Below the pieces are notes generated by a model. It did no database searches. It was not told the DNA's origin and saw only the letters and a list, made by a program, of their open reading frames with translations. Below are positions 52,919 through 61,780 of a DNA stretch of 64,000 nucleotides, piece after piece; positions within the stretch are counted from its first letter, which is position 1, and the number at the start of each line of letters is the position of its first letter. The stretch spans positions 1 through 64,000 of the forward strand of contig JAJPKE010000022.1 of NCBI GenBank assembly GCA_021323855.1, in the 5' to 3' direction. The DNA comes from Chloroflexota bacterium. Its GTDB lineage: Bacteria; Chloroflexota; Ktedonobacteria; Ktedonobacterales; JADMIN01. The translations under genes and the position numbers were made by a program.

Positions 52919-54392
52919 CGCGTTGCTCCCAATAATGCGGCGCGTAGCCCTGCCGTTCCAGTTCTCCGCGCACCGCCAAGAGTGCTGTATAGGTTGGAAT
53001 AATCACCAGTGTGTCGCCGGCTGGCGTCTGTGCCAGCGCATGCGCCAGTGCTTTGGGTATCTCCGGTTCCACATGCTGCGGCGCAATCTCTGCGTATTTC
53101 AGGCGGAGCGCCAGATCATAGGCGCGGACGCCGCTGACTGTGAGCTGCGTATCCGGCCCGACAATCGCGCGCAGCCGCTCGATATCGGCATCCCAAATCC
53201 AGGAGACATCTTCGCCGTCAGCCGGATAGTCGTTGAGCGCCAGCATGATATGCCCAATGCGCCCACCAGTGGCCAGCGCCCGCAACGTCTCATTCATACC
53301 GGTCGGATTCTTCGCCAGCAACAGGCGCACCGCACGTTCGCCAACCGCAATGCGTTCCGCACGCCCGAACGCTGGCTTGAAGGAGCCAAGCGCGGTGATC
53401 GTCGTCGCCAATGGGGCGTTCAGCGCAAGGCCAACGGCAGCGGCGGCCAGCGCATTATAGACGTTATAGAAGCCGGGAAGCCCAATATGCGCTTCCTGCG
53501 CGCCGCTTGGCGTTTCCAGCAAGAAGCTCATGCCGTCCAACCCGTCGGCCACGAGTTCACGCGCCCGCACTGCCGGCGTGGGCCGCGCAAAACCGCAAGA
53601 TGGGCAGGCCCAATGACCCACATGACTATAGAACCGCACTGAGTAGGTCAGAGGACCGTGGCAGCGCGGACAGGTGCGCGTATCCACCACCTCGATTTCA
53701 CCGGCGGCTGTCCCTTCCAGCAGAGCCGCAGGCGCTTCGTCCACGCCATAGTAAATGGTATTGACAAGGGGATCAGCGTCTGCCAGCGCAGCGACGGCGG
53801 GGTCGTCGGCGTTCAGAATGAGGGTTGCCGTCGTGGAAAGGTCTGCCAGGGCGTTGCGCCAGCGTTCAGCCACCGTATCCACCTCGCCATAGCGGTCCAG
53901 TTGATCGCGGAAGAGATTGGTGACGACGACAGCGCGCGGTCGCAACTCGCGCATCACCTGTGGGAACGATGCTTCATCCACCTCGAAGACGGCGACGGCG
54001 TTGCCACCACGGCGCAGATTGCCGGTCGGCAGCGCGCGGATCACCAGCGACGCCGTGATGCCGCGCGCCAGATTGGCGCCCTCGCGGTTGCGCCAGACAC
54101 GCAGACGCGCTGCCCGTAAGACAGAAGCGATCAACCCACTGGAGGTGGTTTTGCCGTTGGTGCCCGTCACCACCACACAGCCGTGCCGCAATTGCGCGCC
54201 AAGATAGGCGGTAATCTCTGGATCAAGCCGGTTGGCGACCAGCCCCGGCAGGCTGGTGCCGCCGCCAAGCCGCAGCCGCCGCGCCAGCGCCCCGGATGCG
54301 CGCCCTGCGACGACCGCCGCCGCCGAACGCGCACGCCGTCCGATGGGTGGCCGATTCTGCCGCCTACTATGAGGAACCTGATGTATTGGCAT
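52905..54392 (-). CDS. murT: Lipid II isoglutaminyl synthase, Mur-ligase subunit MurT
   Basis: About 495 residues of Mur ligase fold. The ATP P-loop is GTNGKTT (77-83), followed by AVFEVDEASFPQV and VVTNLFRDQLDRYGE, with ILNADDPAVAALA. A Cys4 zinc-ribbon insert, CPRCHGP...WACPSC (C241, C244, C263, C266), is the MurT hallmark; the DUF1727 C-terminal domain follows (NPTGMNETLRAL, ALNDYPADGEDVSWIWDAD). It forms the amidotransferase with GatD. The frame continues upstream to 54515 over low-complexity DNA; I chose the ATG giving MPIHQVPHS, though its ribosome site is weak. Confidence 0.93.
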   Translation of the reverse strand: MPIHQVPHSRRQNRPPIGRRARSAAAVVAGRASGALARRLRLGGGTSLPGLVANRLDPEITAYLGAQLRHGCVVVTGTNGKTTSSGLIASVLRAARLRVWRNREGANLARGITASLVIRALPTGNLRRGGNAVAVFEVDEASFPQVMRELRPRAVVVTNLFRDQLDRYGEVDTVAERWRNALADLSTTATLILNADDPAVAALADADPLVNTIYYGVDEAPAALLEGTAAGEIEVVDTRTCPRCHGPLTYSVRFYSHVGHWACPSCGFARPTPAVRARELVADGLDGMSFLLETPSGAQEAHIGLPGFYNVYNALAAAAVGLALNAPLATTITALGSFKPAFGRAERIAVGERAVRLLLAKNPTGMNETLRALATGGRIGHIMLALNDYPADGEDVSWIWDADIERLRAIVGPDTQLTVSGVRAYDLALRLKYAEIAPQHVEPEIPKALAHALAQTPAGDTLVIIPTYTALLAVRGELERQGYAPHYWEQRDVGA

Positions 54393-54498
54393 AACCACGA
54401 TTTCTATTGGTATGCGCCCAACCGCGAACGTAAGGCGCATGACTATGCGATGACTATGACGACTTTGACGATGACTTTGACGACGAAGCAGCACAACT

Positions 54499-57400
54499 TC
54501 ACGGTTGCCGGACAATGCTGGCGTATTCTGGAAGTTGTGCCCGCACCGCTTCGATCAATGTCTCTTGCGGGCATGGCTTGATAAGATAATCCGCCGCGCC
54601 CAGCTTGAGCGCCTGCTCACGGTGTTTATCCGCTGCGCGCGAGGTAAGCATGATGACGCGCACGCCGGCAAACTGCGGCATATCGCGCATCACCGACAGC
54701 AACTCAAACCCATCCAGACGCGGCATCTCGATATCCAGCACCATTACCTGCGGCACGGAGACAAGCATCAGTTCCAGCGCCTCGATGCCATCGCGCGCAA
54801 GCTGCACCTCGAATCCGGCGCGGGTCAGTGTCAGTTCCAGCGCCCCACGAATGGAGACCGAATCATCCACGACGAGGACACGCGGCGCAGCCGATGGTTT
54901 CCGTTGTGGCGGCAGCTTCTTGCGCGGCGCCGGCAACTGCTGCACCTGATCCAGACTATTCAGACTGTTCTGCACCAACTCCGGCAGGTCCAGCAACAAC
55001 TGGACCACTCCATCAGGTGTGACGGTTGCGCCGCGAATCGCGCGCCGTCTCAGATGTGCTGGCAGCGTTTGGATGACGACTTCCTGGTCGTCCGAAACCT
55101 GATCTACCAGCAGAGCGGCGCGTTGACGTCCCACTTCGATGACCAGCGCAAGCTGTGATGACGGCGGCGATGTCTCGAACCCCAGCAGGTCTGCAAGTGA
55201 CAGCACAGGAATCTCTTCATAAACGGGTTCAATCGGTTCACTGACCGTTTCGAGCGATGTAGGTGATGCAGCAGTCGCGGCGCTCTGTTGCTCGCTCTCC
55301 TGGTTGCTGGCTGGCGTCAGCGTATCGAGGCGCACTCGCAGCCGCTTCACGCCACTGCCCATCATACTCTTCGCATTCGACGAACTGGCGGATGCCGCAG
55401 GCGTGGAGGGCAACATATCCTCTGGCGCGACAGCTACCATCTGTACCACCGAGGAGAACGGCACGGCGTAAGTCTGCCCCGCAACGTGTACGCTGAGCGC
55501 CCGCACGATGCTAAGCGAGATGGGCACACGGATACGGAAGACGCTGCCCTTATCCGGCTCGCTTCGCACAGTAATGGTGCCTTTGAGACGGTGAATCGCC
55601 GTGCGCACCTCATCAAGTCCGATGCCGCGCCCAGCGACCATCTGTGCCTCATGAAACGTCGTGATGCCAGGAATAAACATCATATCCAGCGCTTCGCTGA
55701 AGGCCATCTTGCGCGCGGCGTCAGCATCGAGAAAGCCCATTGCCACGGCGGAGGCGGCCAGGCGATAGGGGTTGATGCCTCGGCCATCGTCGCCAACCTC
55801 GATAACCACTTCGCTGCCTACATAGTAGGCATGAATCCAGACACTGCCGGTTTCTAGCTTGCCGTGTTCCAGGCGTTCTTCGCGCGGCTCAATGCCATGC
55901 ACCACCGCATTGCGCACTAACTGAATCAGTGGTTCGGCCAGCGCCTCGCTGATATTGCGGTCAATCTCCGTCATCTGACCACGCACCGTGAACGAAATTG
56001 CTTTGCCGAGCGAGGCGGCAAGTCTGCGCGCCTCCAGGTGGATGCGTGGCATCAGGTCTTCCAGCCGCACCAGACGAATCTGCATCACGTCGCGCTGAAT
56101 ATCATGGGCAATAGCCGCCTGTTCCTCGCCAATCTGCCCCAGGCGCGTGAGCGCGGAACGCAGGTATTTGCTGGTAGAGGTCGTATCAGCCACCACTTCG
56201 GTTAATTGGCGGACCGCCTGATCGAACTCACTAAAGCGTTCCATCTCCAACGCATCCCAATGTGATTGCGCCTCACCCGCCTGGCTATTTTGACCGCCGC
56301 GCCCGCGCAGACGTGCCAGCGGTCCTGCACGCGAGGTCGAAAGCTGGGTTGGCATCTGCGAAGAGAGCTGGTGCGGATTCAGGTCCGTCACCTGAAGGCT
56401 GATCGCGCTCAAACGACTGAGCGCCTGATCGAGTTCATTCTGAAGCTGGGCAATATCGTCGCGCAGTTGCATGAAACTGGCGCGATTGAGGGCGAGTGCA
56501 TTCACATGGGTCATTAATTCATCGAGCCGGTGAACTTCCACCCGCAGCAACGACTCCATCTCACTGGCCCTGGAGCGAGCGGCAGACGATTCGGTTTCCC
56601 CGCTTGCAACCACCGGCTTCAATTGGCCAGAGATAACGCCAGAGCTGGCGACCTGCCTCTGCGCTGGTGGCATCGGCGTCTCCTGGCGAATGCCATTGCC
56701 GTTGCCATTGCTGCTGGCAGTAATAAGCAGGCCGTCACGCAGCGCCTCCGCGCGGGCAATCACACTTTCATCGGTCGCCTGCTCAGATGCCGCCGCTTCC
56801 AACGTTGCTTCGACCAACGCCAGCAGACTGGTCAACGTGCCGATAGCCGTGGCATCGGCGGGAACCGTCTGTGACTGAAGCGCGCGAATAACATCCTCGA
56901 ATATCAGTGTCAGCGATGCGAGCGCGCCAAACCCCAGCGTGGCGGCTGCCCCTTTGATCTTATGCGCCAGCCGTCCCATTTCGGAGAGCGTTGCGCGTTC
57001 GTCGGGTTGTTGCTCGAATCCCAGCACCATGCGCCGCAAGCCCTGCACATCCTCGCTCGTTTCAACGACAAAGAGCCGCTTCATCTCCGGCGGAATGTAG
57101 TCTAACTCTTCGGCAGTGACATGATATGGCGTAGCTGGCAGGGGAGACAGAGGTGGCATGGGTGGCATGGGTGGCATGGATGACGCCGCTGCCTCCGTCG
57201 GCGCCTCCTGTGTGCCTTCCACTTTAGTCCCATCTGGTGGCGCGGATGCAGCAAAACTATCGGTTTCCTCGCTCCCGTCCGGGAAAGCGGGAATGCGGTC
57301 CGCACTATCGGCCATCTGCGCGGAGGGGCGCAGATCGCTCGTCTGGAACGTGCGCAGTAATTCGCGCTCCTCTTTCGTCAGGCGCGCAGCAATCTCGTCG

Positions 57401-58137
57401 CTATCGAGCGGAGGGGAGGAAATCGCAAACTGGTCATCACGAGTTAAGCCAGACACATCCAGCGTGTCCAGCATACTCGCGATATCCGTGCTGTTTGCCG
57501 GGTCCCCGCTGTTGGCGAGATCAGAGGCCATATTCACCCACGGTGAGACAGCATCCTGATACACTTCCGTTTCTGCCAGAGCAGAGAAATTGGCCGGGCC
57601 AGATGAGTCGGACACATCAAATACATCGGATACGTCAGATATGCCGGATGAGGCGAGTGATTCAGGCGCATAAGTGACCGCAGCTTCGATAGGTAAGGCT
57701 GGAACGCTCGCCAAACCAGCGGAGAACAACTCCTCATACGTCTGCCGCAAGGTGAATATCAGGCGCGAGGCGGTCAGGCGTTCCGCATCGGTTGGCAGGA
57801 GAACACGCCGATGCTCCGCCATGCTCCGCAGGCGCTCTTGAAGATACGTCAGCAAATCTGCACAATTGGCGAGCAGCGCCGCCGAGCGCAACAGCGGCGT
57901 ATAGTATCCGCTGAAGCAGCCGGCAAGTACCAGAGCAACCTGCGCGCAATCATCCGCGTGAAAACCGGCGCTCAGGTCCGCGATGGCGGTCCCCAGGCGC
58001 GCCAATTCCTCGACGGCGATGCGGTATTGCTCTTCCGACGCGGCGCCTCCCAGGGTATCAAGGTGACGCTGGGTAACTGGTATGAGCGCGTGCATCTCGG
58101 CGATATACATGCCCGCGACATCCTGCTCATCCATCAT
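54499..58137 (-). CDS. cheA: Hybrid CheA-type histidine kinase with C-terminal receiver (PixL/ChpA-like)
   Basis: About 1212 residues. An N-terminal Hpt-like helical part lacks an obvious phospho-His; after a low-complexity linker comes an Hpt domain with AHKIKGAAATLGF (H392). Next are a dimerisation region, a CheA HATPase (N-box NAVVHGIEPREER with N743, DDGRGIN, GRGIGLDEVRTAIHRLKG), a CheW-like P5 region and a receiver (RVLVVDDSVSIRG, phospho-Asp D1135 in VLDIEMPRLDG, LIKPCP). It autophosphorylates and passes phosphate to CheY-type partners. The start overlaps the cheW end by 11 bp; GGAGGAGAGGGGG lies about 6 nt upstream. The layout is closer to type-IV-pilus kinases than to flagellar CheA. 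Confidence 0.92.
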   Translation of the reverse strand: MMDEQDVAGMYIAEMHALIPVTQRHLDTLGGAASEEQYRIAVEELARLGTAIADLSAGFHADDCAQVALVLAGCFSGYYTPLLRSAALLANCADLLTYLQERLRSMAEHRRVLLPTDAERLTASRLIFTLRQTYEELFSAGLASVPALPIEAAVTYAPESLASSGISDVSDVFDVSDSSGPANFSALAETEVYQDAVSPWVNMASDLANSGDPANSTDIASMLDTLDVSGLTRDDQFAISSPPLDSDEIAARLTKEERELLRTFQTSDLRPSAQMADSADRIPAFPDGSEETDSFAASAPPDGTKVEGTQEAPTEAAASSMPPMPPMPPLSPLPATPYHVTAEELDYIPPEMKRLFVVETSEDVQGLRRMVLGFEQQPDERATLSEMGRLAHKIKGAAATLGFGALASLTLIFEDVIRALQSQTVPADATAIGTLTSLLALVEATLEAAASEQATDESVIARAEALRDGLLITASSNGNGNGIRQETPMPPAQRQVASSGVISGQLKPVVASGETESSAARSRASEMESLLRVEVHRLDELMTHVNALALNRASFMQLRDDIAQLQNELDQALSRLSAISLQVTDLNPHQLSSQMPTQLSTSRAGPLARLRGRGGQNSQAGEAQSHWDALEMERFSEFDQAVRQLTEVVADTTSTSKYLRSALTRLGQIGEEQAAIAHDIQRDVMQIRLVRLEDLMPRIHLEARRLAASLGKAISFTVRGQMTEIDRNISEALAEPLIQLVRNAVVHGIEPREERLEHGKLETGSVWIHAYYVGSEVVIEVGDDGRGINPYRLAASAVAMGFLDADAARKMAFSEALDMMFIPGITTFHEAQMVAGRGIGLDEVRTAIHRLKGTITVRSEPDKGSVFRIRVPISLSIVRALSVHVAGQTYAVPFSSVVQMVAVAPEDMLPSTPAASASSSNAKSMMGSGVKRLRVRLDTLTPASNQESEQQSAATAASPTSLETVSEPIEPVYEEIPVLSLADLLGFETSPPSSQLALVIEVGRQRAALLVDQVSDDQEVVIQTLPAHLRRRAIRGATVTPDGVVQLLLDLPELVQNSLNSLDQVQQLPAPRKKLPPQRKPSAAPRVLVVDDSVSIRGALELTLTRAGFEVQLARDGIEALELMLVSVPQVMVLDIEMPRLDGFELLSVMRDMPQFAGVRVIMLTSRAADKHREQALKLGAADYLIKPCPQETLIEAVRAQLPEYASIVRQP

Positions 58138-58876
58138 CTTGCCCCCTCTCCTCCAGCGCAGCAAGCAAATCATCGAGTACCAGCCTGGCATCGAGAATCA
58201 TATAGGATTGGTCGCTTTGTGGAGGCGTAAAGACACCAGTGACGTAGCGTTCCAGCATCGGCGTGCCGGCTATGCTGCCAAGATTGGCCTCATCGGCGGG
58301 CGTAATCTGCTCGTCCTGTACTGCGACAATATCACCGACAGCCGTAACGGCCCAGGCCAATACGCGCTCTCCCTCGCCAATCAGCAAGGCGGTGGTTGGG
58401 AGGAGTGGATTGACCAGCGGCGCGGTGACACGCCGCTCATAGAGCGAATGCCGCGCGTTCTGCGGCATCAGCCAGGAGGCAGCGTGATCGGCTGAACGGC
58501 CAAGCAGCAGCGGCGCGGGGTCTACCAGGGCTAGCAATTCGGTGCGCAGGGGGAAAATGCCGATGAGCCAGTCTGGGCTGAAAGGCAGTGGAACCACCTG
58601 GGGCAACGACGGGCGCACCTCGCGTAGCGCCGTCAGTGGCACCGCGCATGGCACATCCGCACAGGCGAAGAGCAAATATTCGGCGCCGTCCGGCGGTGCG
58701 ACGGCAAGCGCGTCACTCTCTGCCTTTTGGAGCAGGCGATCCATAGCGTCAACCGAATTGGCACGCGCCGCCGCCAGCAATTGCACCAGGTAGCCCGACA
58801 CTCCCGGCTTTGATGCTTCTACAGATTCGCTCAATTCGCCCAACTCGCTTGTGGTTCCCGTGTCTTCGTCGCCCAT
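58127..58876 (-). CDS. cheW: CheW-like coupling protein
   Basis: 249 residues. After an acidic 70-residue N-terminus comes a CheW fold: YLLFACADVPCAVPLTALREVRPS, VVPLPFSPDWLIGIFPLRTELLALVDPAPLLL, LIGEGERVLAWAVTAVGDIVAVQDEQITP. CheW links receptors to CheA. Its length beyond the usual approximately 160 residues is due to the N-terminal extension and an insert. Overlap with cheA (11 bp) shows they are one operon. GAGAGAGGG about 6 nt upstream. Confidence 0.85.
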   Translation of the reverse strand: MGDEDTGTTSELGELSESVEASKPGVSGYLVQLLAAARANSVDAMDRLLQKAESDALAVAPPDGAEYLLFACADVPCAVPLTALREVRPSLPQVVPLPFSPDWLIGIFPLRTELLALVDPAPLLLGRSADHAASWLMPQNARHSLYERRVTAPLVNPLLPTTALLIGEGERVLAWAVTAVGDIVAVQDEQITPADEANLGSIAGTPMLERYVTGVFTPPQSDQSYMILDARLVLDDLLAALEERGQDDG

Positions 58877-58913
58877 CTCAATCCCTCTCTCGCTCCTCGT
58901 CAGGATTGCGCAG

Positions 58914-59390
58914 TTACTGCGGGAGGGGTATCTGCAACAGGGTGCAGACCGTCTTGATGACCTCTGAAACGCGGAACGGCTTACGAATGAAGACCTTCGC
59001 GCCGACGATCCAACTGTGCGCGCGATCTATCATGCCATCGTGACCGGAGAGCATGACGATAATCATGTCACTGAACGCGGGATTGCCGCGCAGAATGTGC
59101 GCCACTTCATAGCCTGTCATCTTCGGCAGACCAATATCGAGCAGCAGCAGATCAGGAACGGCGACCTCACGCTTGGCCAGCGCCTGAATTGCCGAAATGC
59201 CATCAGGAAAGGTGGTGGCAGGGATGCCGATCCGCGAGAAGCTGGCTTCGATGATTCGGCGCACGGCCAGCGAATCATCTATCAGCATGATAGTGCGCTG
59301 GCGAGTAGCGGGCTGAAACGGCGCGTCGTTATCCATGATCTGTTGCTCCACTGAAGCAAACGGCGATGGCGCCATAGGCGACATGGGCAT
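58914..59390 (-). CDS. Response regulator (CheY-like) of the chemosensory operon
   Basis: About 158 residues with a receiver domain from residue 32: IMLIDDSLAVRRII, phospho-Asp in LLLDIGLPKMTGYEV, MLSGHDG and IRKPFRVSEVIK. There is no output domain, so it should be the diffusible signal carrier for the CheA downstream, like PilG/PilH or PixH. The start could be ATG at 59390 or 59384; AAAGGA precedes both. It lies 37 bp upstream of cheW. Confidence 0.87.
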   Translation of the reverse strand: MPMSPMAPSPFASVEQQIMDNDAPFQPATRQRTIMLIDDSLAVRRIIEASFSRIGIPATTFPDGISAIQALAKREVAVPDLLLLDIGLPKMTGYEVAHILRGNPAFSDMIIVMLSGHDGMIDRAHSWIVGAKVFIRKPFRVSEVIKTVCTLLQIPLPQ

Positions 59391-59453
59391 AGTCCTTTCT
59401 TGCAACTGAACGTCGTACGATTCTCAACACGGTACTCCCCACAAATATCATCT

Positions 59454-59485
59454 CAGCATACAGCATACAGCATACAGCATACAGC
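59454..59485. repeat. 7-bp tandem repeat, four copies plus partial
   Basis: CAGCATA is repeated head-to-tail at 59454, 59461, 59468 and 59475, then CAGC. It lies in the 210-bp gap between the PATAN-protein gene and the response regulator gene. Confidence 0.9.
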
Positions 59486-59602
59486 CACACAAAAACACTG
59501 AACACATCTACACGCCAGGGAACGACCTGAGCATAACCAGTATAACGAACAAGCGCTGCGCAGCGCTCCCGCGAAGCATGTGAAGGCGTACATTGCCGCC
59601 GG

Positions 59603-60868
59603 CTAGGCGGTATTCGATGGCTCGCCGCGCAGCGTTTGGAACAATGCCTCCCACGCCTCCTGATTTTGCACGCGCTCGATGGGCGATGCCACCCGCGAGT
59701 TGATTGCCTGGAATGCAGCGACGAGCGCCCGCTGAAGCAGATCGGAGAACTGTTCATATAACACTTTAGCGGTGCCAATCGCTTCGCGCGAAGAACTATC
59801 CAACACGCGCCGGCAATACGCGGCGAAATCCTCTACATCAATGCGGTTGAGTTCGATGCGGAATTGATAGGTCTCCAGCCCAAGCAATCCTTCACGCGCA
59901 AGAATCGAATGTAAGGTATCCGCAGCCAGGCTCAGGTGCATGGCATCACACTCGTCTTCGAGCGCCTTCATCGTCCTGTTGATGAAATCGGCGAGCGCCA
60001 CCAATTGATCCAGCGGCGTTTTACGTTTGAGCCAATACTGTTCCATCTCAATCAGCAGGCTGAACAGATCGAAATTATTCATGCTCAGGCGAGCGGCTTC
60101 TTCAGGTAGCCCTGGTGTGCTTTCCGCGTCCCCCGGCACCAACAAGCCTTCTTCCACCAATGGGCCGATCATGCGCGCCACTTCGATCTCCGGTTGATGC
60201 AGTGAAGTGGCAATACGGCGCACCGTATGGTGCGCGTTGACACGGGAAATCACGCGCCAGGCTGCGGCATGGAACAGCAGCGGGTGCCCTATAGGTGGCT
60301 CAAACGCCATCCACACGCGCGTGCGCATGCCCTGCGGCAGAAACGGCTGGAGGCTTTCCCACTCGTGTTCGTAGCGCAACACTTCCATGACGACGCGGGT
60401 GGAATCTATGCGGTGCAGCGGGGTCCTCTCCGGCAAACGCTCATCAGGGTGGAACTCATAGGAGCCGCTCCGCCAGAGCGCCAGTTCGCGCGCCGTCCAG
60501 AGTGTCTGTGTCTTGAGCGCATTGGCGAGTTGGTCTTCGCTCAGGATGCCCAGGTCCACCAGTCGCTCGCCAATGCGTTTGCCCAGTGGGTCCTGCGTCT
60601 GGAGCCGGAAGGCATGTTCGATCTGTGTAGCGTTGGCGAGGTTGAGTTGCTGTAGCACATGCCCCAGCGTCAGCGCTTCGGTATCCAGCTCGGTGCAGCT
60701 CACGAGGGCGCCATTGTCGAAATAGATCAGCCCCGTCCGCCCAACGCCATGCTCAGTGTCCTGATGAAGATGCAGCGCGCCGGTATTCGAGCCAAGCCCC
60801 ATCATTTGGAGCAGCTCCACCAGGCGAAACTCTTCGAGCCGGCCACTAAAGACACTGGCGTTCGTCAC
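59603..60868 (-). CDS. PATAN (DUF4388) domain protein
   Basis: 421 residues. The N-terminal approximately 100 match the PATAN/DUF4388 pattern: FSGRLEEFRLVELLQMMGLGSNTGALHLHQD, GLIYFDNGALVSCTELD, GHVLQQL. A second part (GKRIGERLVDLGILSEDQLANALKTQT, WRSGSYEFHPDERLP) is a regular companion of PATAN. The C-terminal half is helical. PATAN domains partner CheY-type proteins in cyanobacterial PixG/PilG. Here the PATAN protein has no receiver of its own and precedes a separate receiver gene. The start is GTG, with a weak GGAAC site; it is the first gene of the che operon. Confidence 0.85.
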   Translation of the reverse strand: MTNASVFSGRLEEFRLVELLQMMGLGSNTGALHLHQDTEHGVGRTGLIYFDNGALVSCTELDTEALTLGHVLQQLNLANATQIEHAFRLQTQDPLGKRIGERLVDLGILSEDQLANALKTQTLWTARELALWRSGSYEFHPDERLPERTPLHRIDSTRVVMEVLRYEHEWESLQPFLPQGMRTRVWMAFEPPIGHPLLFHAAAWRVISRVNAHHTVRRIATSLHQPEIEVARMIGPLVEEGLLVPGDAESTPGLPEEAARLSMNNFDLFSLLIEMEQYWLKRKTPLDQLVALADFINRTMKALEDECDAMHLSLAADTLHSILAREGLLGLETYQFRIELNRIDVEDFAAYCRRVLDSSSREAIGTAKVLYEQFSDLLQRALVAAFQAINSRVASPIERVQNQEAWEALFQTLRGEPSNTA

Positions 60869-60935
60869 GAGCGTGTTCCGTTTCCTTTACGAACTACATA
60901 CCACTCACCACAAGCGAATTCGCGGAAATTATACT

Positions 60936-61469
60936 CTAGCCCGTAGAGCTAAACAAGGGTCCCATTGGCTGTACGTCTGCTTCAGCCACCTGTTGCGCCA
61001 GGTCAGCGACCGTGCGATTGAGCGCCGGATGTACGAACGCTGGCGCAATCTCAGCCAGCGGCAACAACACAAACGCCCGCTCGGCGATACGTGGATGGGG
61101 AAGGGTGAGCGAGGGTGTATCGAGGACGAGCGCATCATAGAAGAGCAGGTCAATATCAATCACACGCGGCCCATAGCGGATGCCCGCCGTTCGCCCCATC
61201 TGCTGTTCGGTGGACTTGAGCAGCGCCAGCACGTCGTGCGGGGAGAGCGCCGTGCGGGCGCGACACACCAGATTCAGGAAACGCGGCTGCTCGGTGACGA
61301 GCATCGGCGCGGTATCATACACGGAAGATATCTGCTCTATGGTCATCTGCTGGCTCAGTAAGTCGAGGGCGCGCTGTAGCTGTCTACGGCGGTCGCCTAG
61401 ATTGCTGCCTAAGCTGAGAAAGACCACATGATCTTCCGGCGATCTGTGCTGCTCATCTGGTGTGAGCAT
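60936..61469 (-). CDS. folK: 2-amino-4-hydroxy-6-hydroxymethyldihydropteridine pyrophosphokinase
   Basis: 177 residues. VVFLSLGSNLGDRRRQLQRAL is the HPPK start, ISSVYDTAPM and QPRFLNLVCRART follow, and RYGPRVIDIDLLFYD (with metal-binding D-x-D) and LPHPRIAERAFVLLPLAEIAP complete the signature. It transfers pyrophosphate from ATP to hydroxymethyl-dihydropterin in folate synthesis. folP and folB are not adjacent. The ATG chosen has AGAGGTGG upstream; an in-frame GTG lies 12 nt before it. Divergent from the M78-helicase gene. Confidence 0.95.
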   Translation of the reverse strand: MLTPDEQHRSPEDHVVFLSLGSNLGDRRRQLQRALDLLSQQMTIEQISSVYDTAPMLVTEQPRFLNLVCRARTALSPHDVLALLKSTEQQMGRTAGIRYGPRVIDIDLLFYDALVLDTPSLTLPHPRIAERAFVLLPLAEIAPAFVHPALNRTVADLAQQVAEADVQPMGPLFSSTG

Positions 61470-61780
61470 CTTCGATTCCACCTCTGGATTACCTCTATGC
61501 AGTGCAGCATACGTGATGAAGCGCCGGGAATGCTACCCCTGGTCCTTCTCAAGGTCCTGGCATATCCTCCTTTCACCTCCTGATTTTCTCTGAAGGAAAC
61601 GAGAACAAAAGTGCTATTAAATTATGCCGTGTGGCTGCCAAATTGTGATAAAATACGCGGGTGAGTTCTGAAGTAACAGCGTACAGAGATTGCGCAGACA
61701 CCACAACTATCCAAGACATCGCAACGATGCCACACACAAAGAAGCAGCAAAAGAGGCGGCATGTGAGGAGAGGTTCCCTG
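61470..61780. other. Divergent intergenic region between folK and the M78-helicase gene
   Basis: About 310 bp. It is AT-richer around 61600-61665 (several TAAAAT/TATTAA stretches) and probably holds promoters in both directions, but no paired -35/-10 stands out. The right end is the GAGGAGAGG ribosome site of the next gene. An M78 metallopeptidase gene is often controlled by a repressor; no clear palindromic operator is seen here. Confidence 0.45.

Noticed and set aside
54393..54515. Longer MurT start at 54515
   Set aside because: The added 41 residues come from a low-complexity stretch (repeated GACTTTGACGATGA-type DNA) and do not resemble the MurT family N-terminus.
61467..61476. TTCGATTCC-like sequence suggesting a tRNA T-loop
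   Set aside because: It lies at the folK start; no acceptor or anticodon stems can be formed around it.
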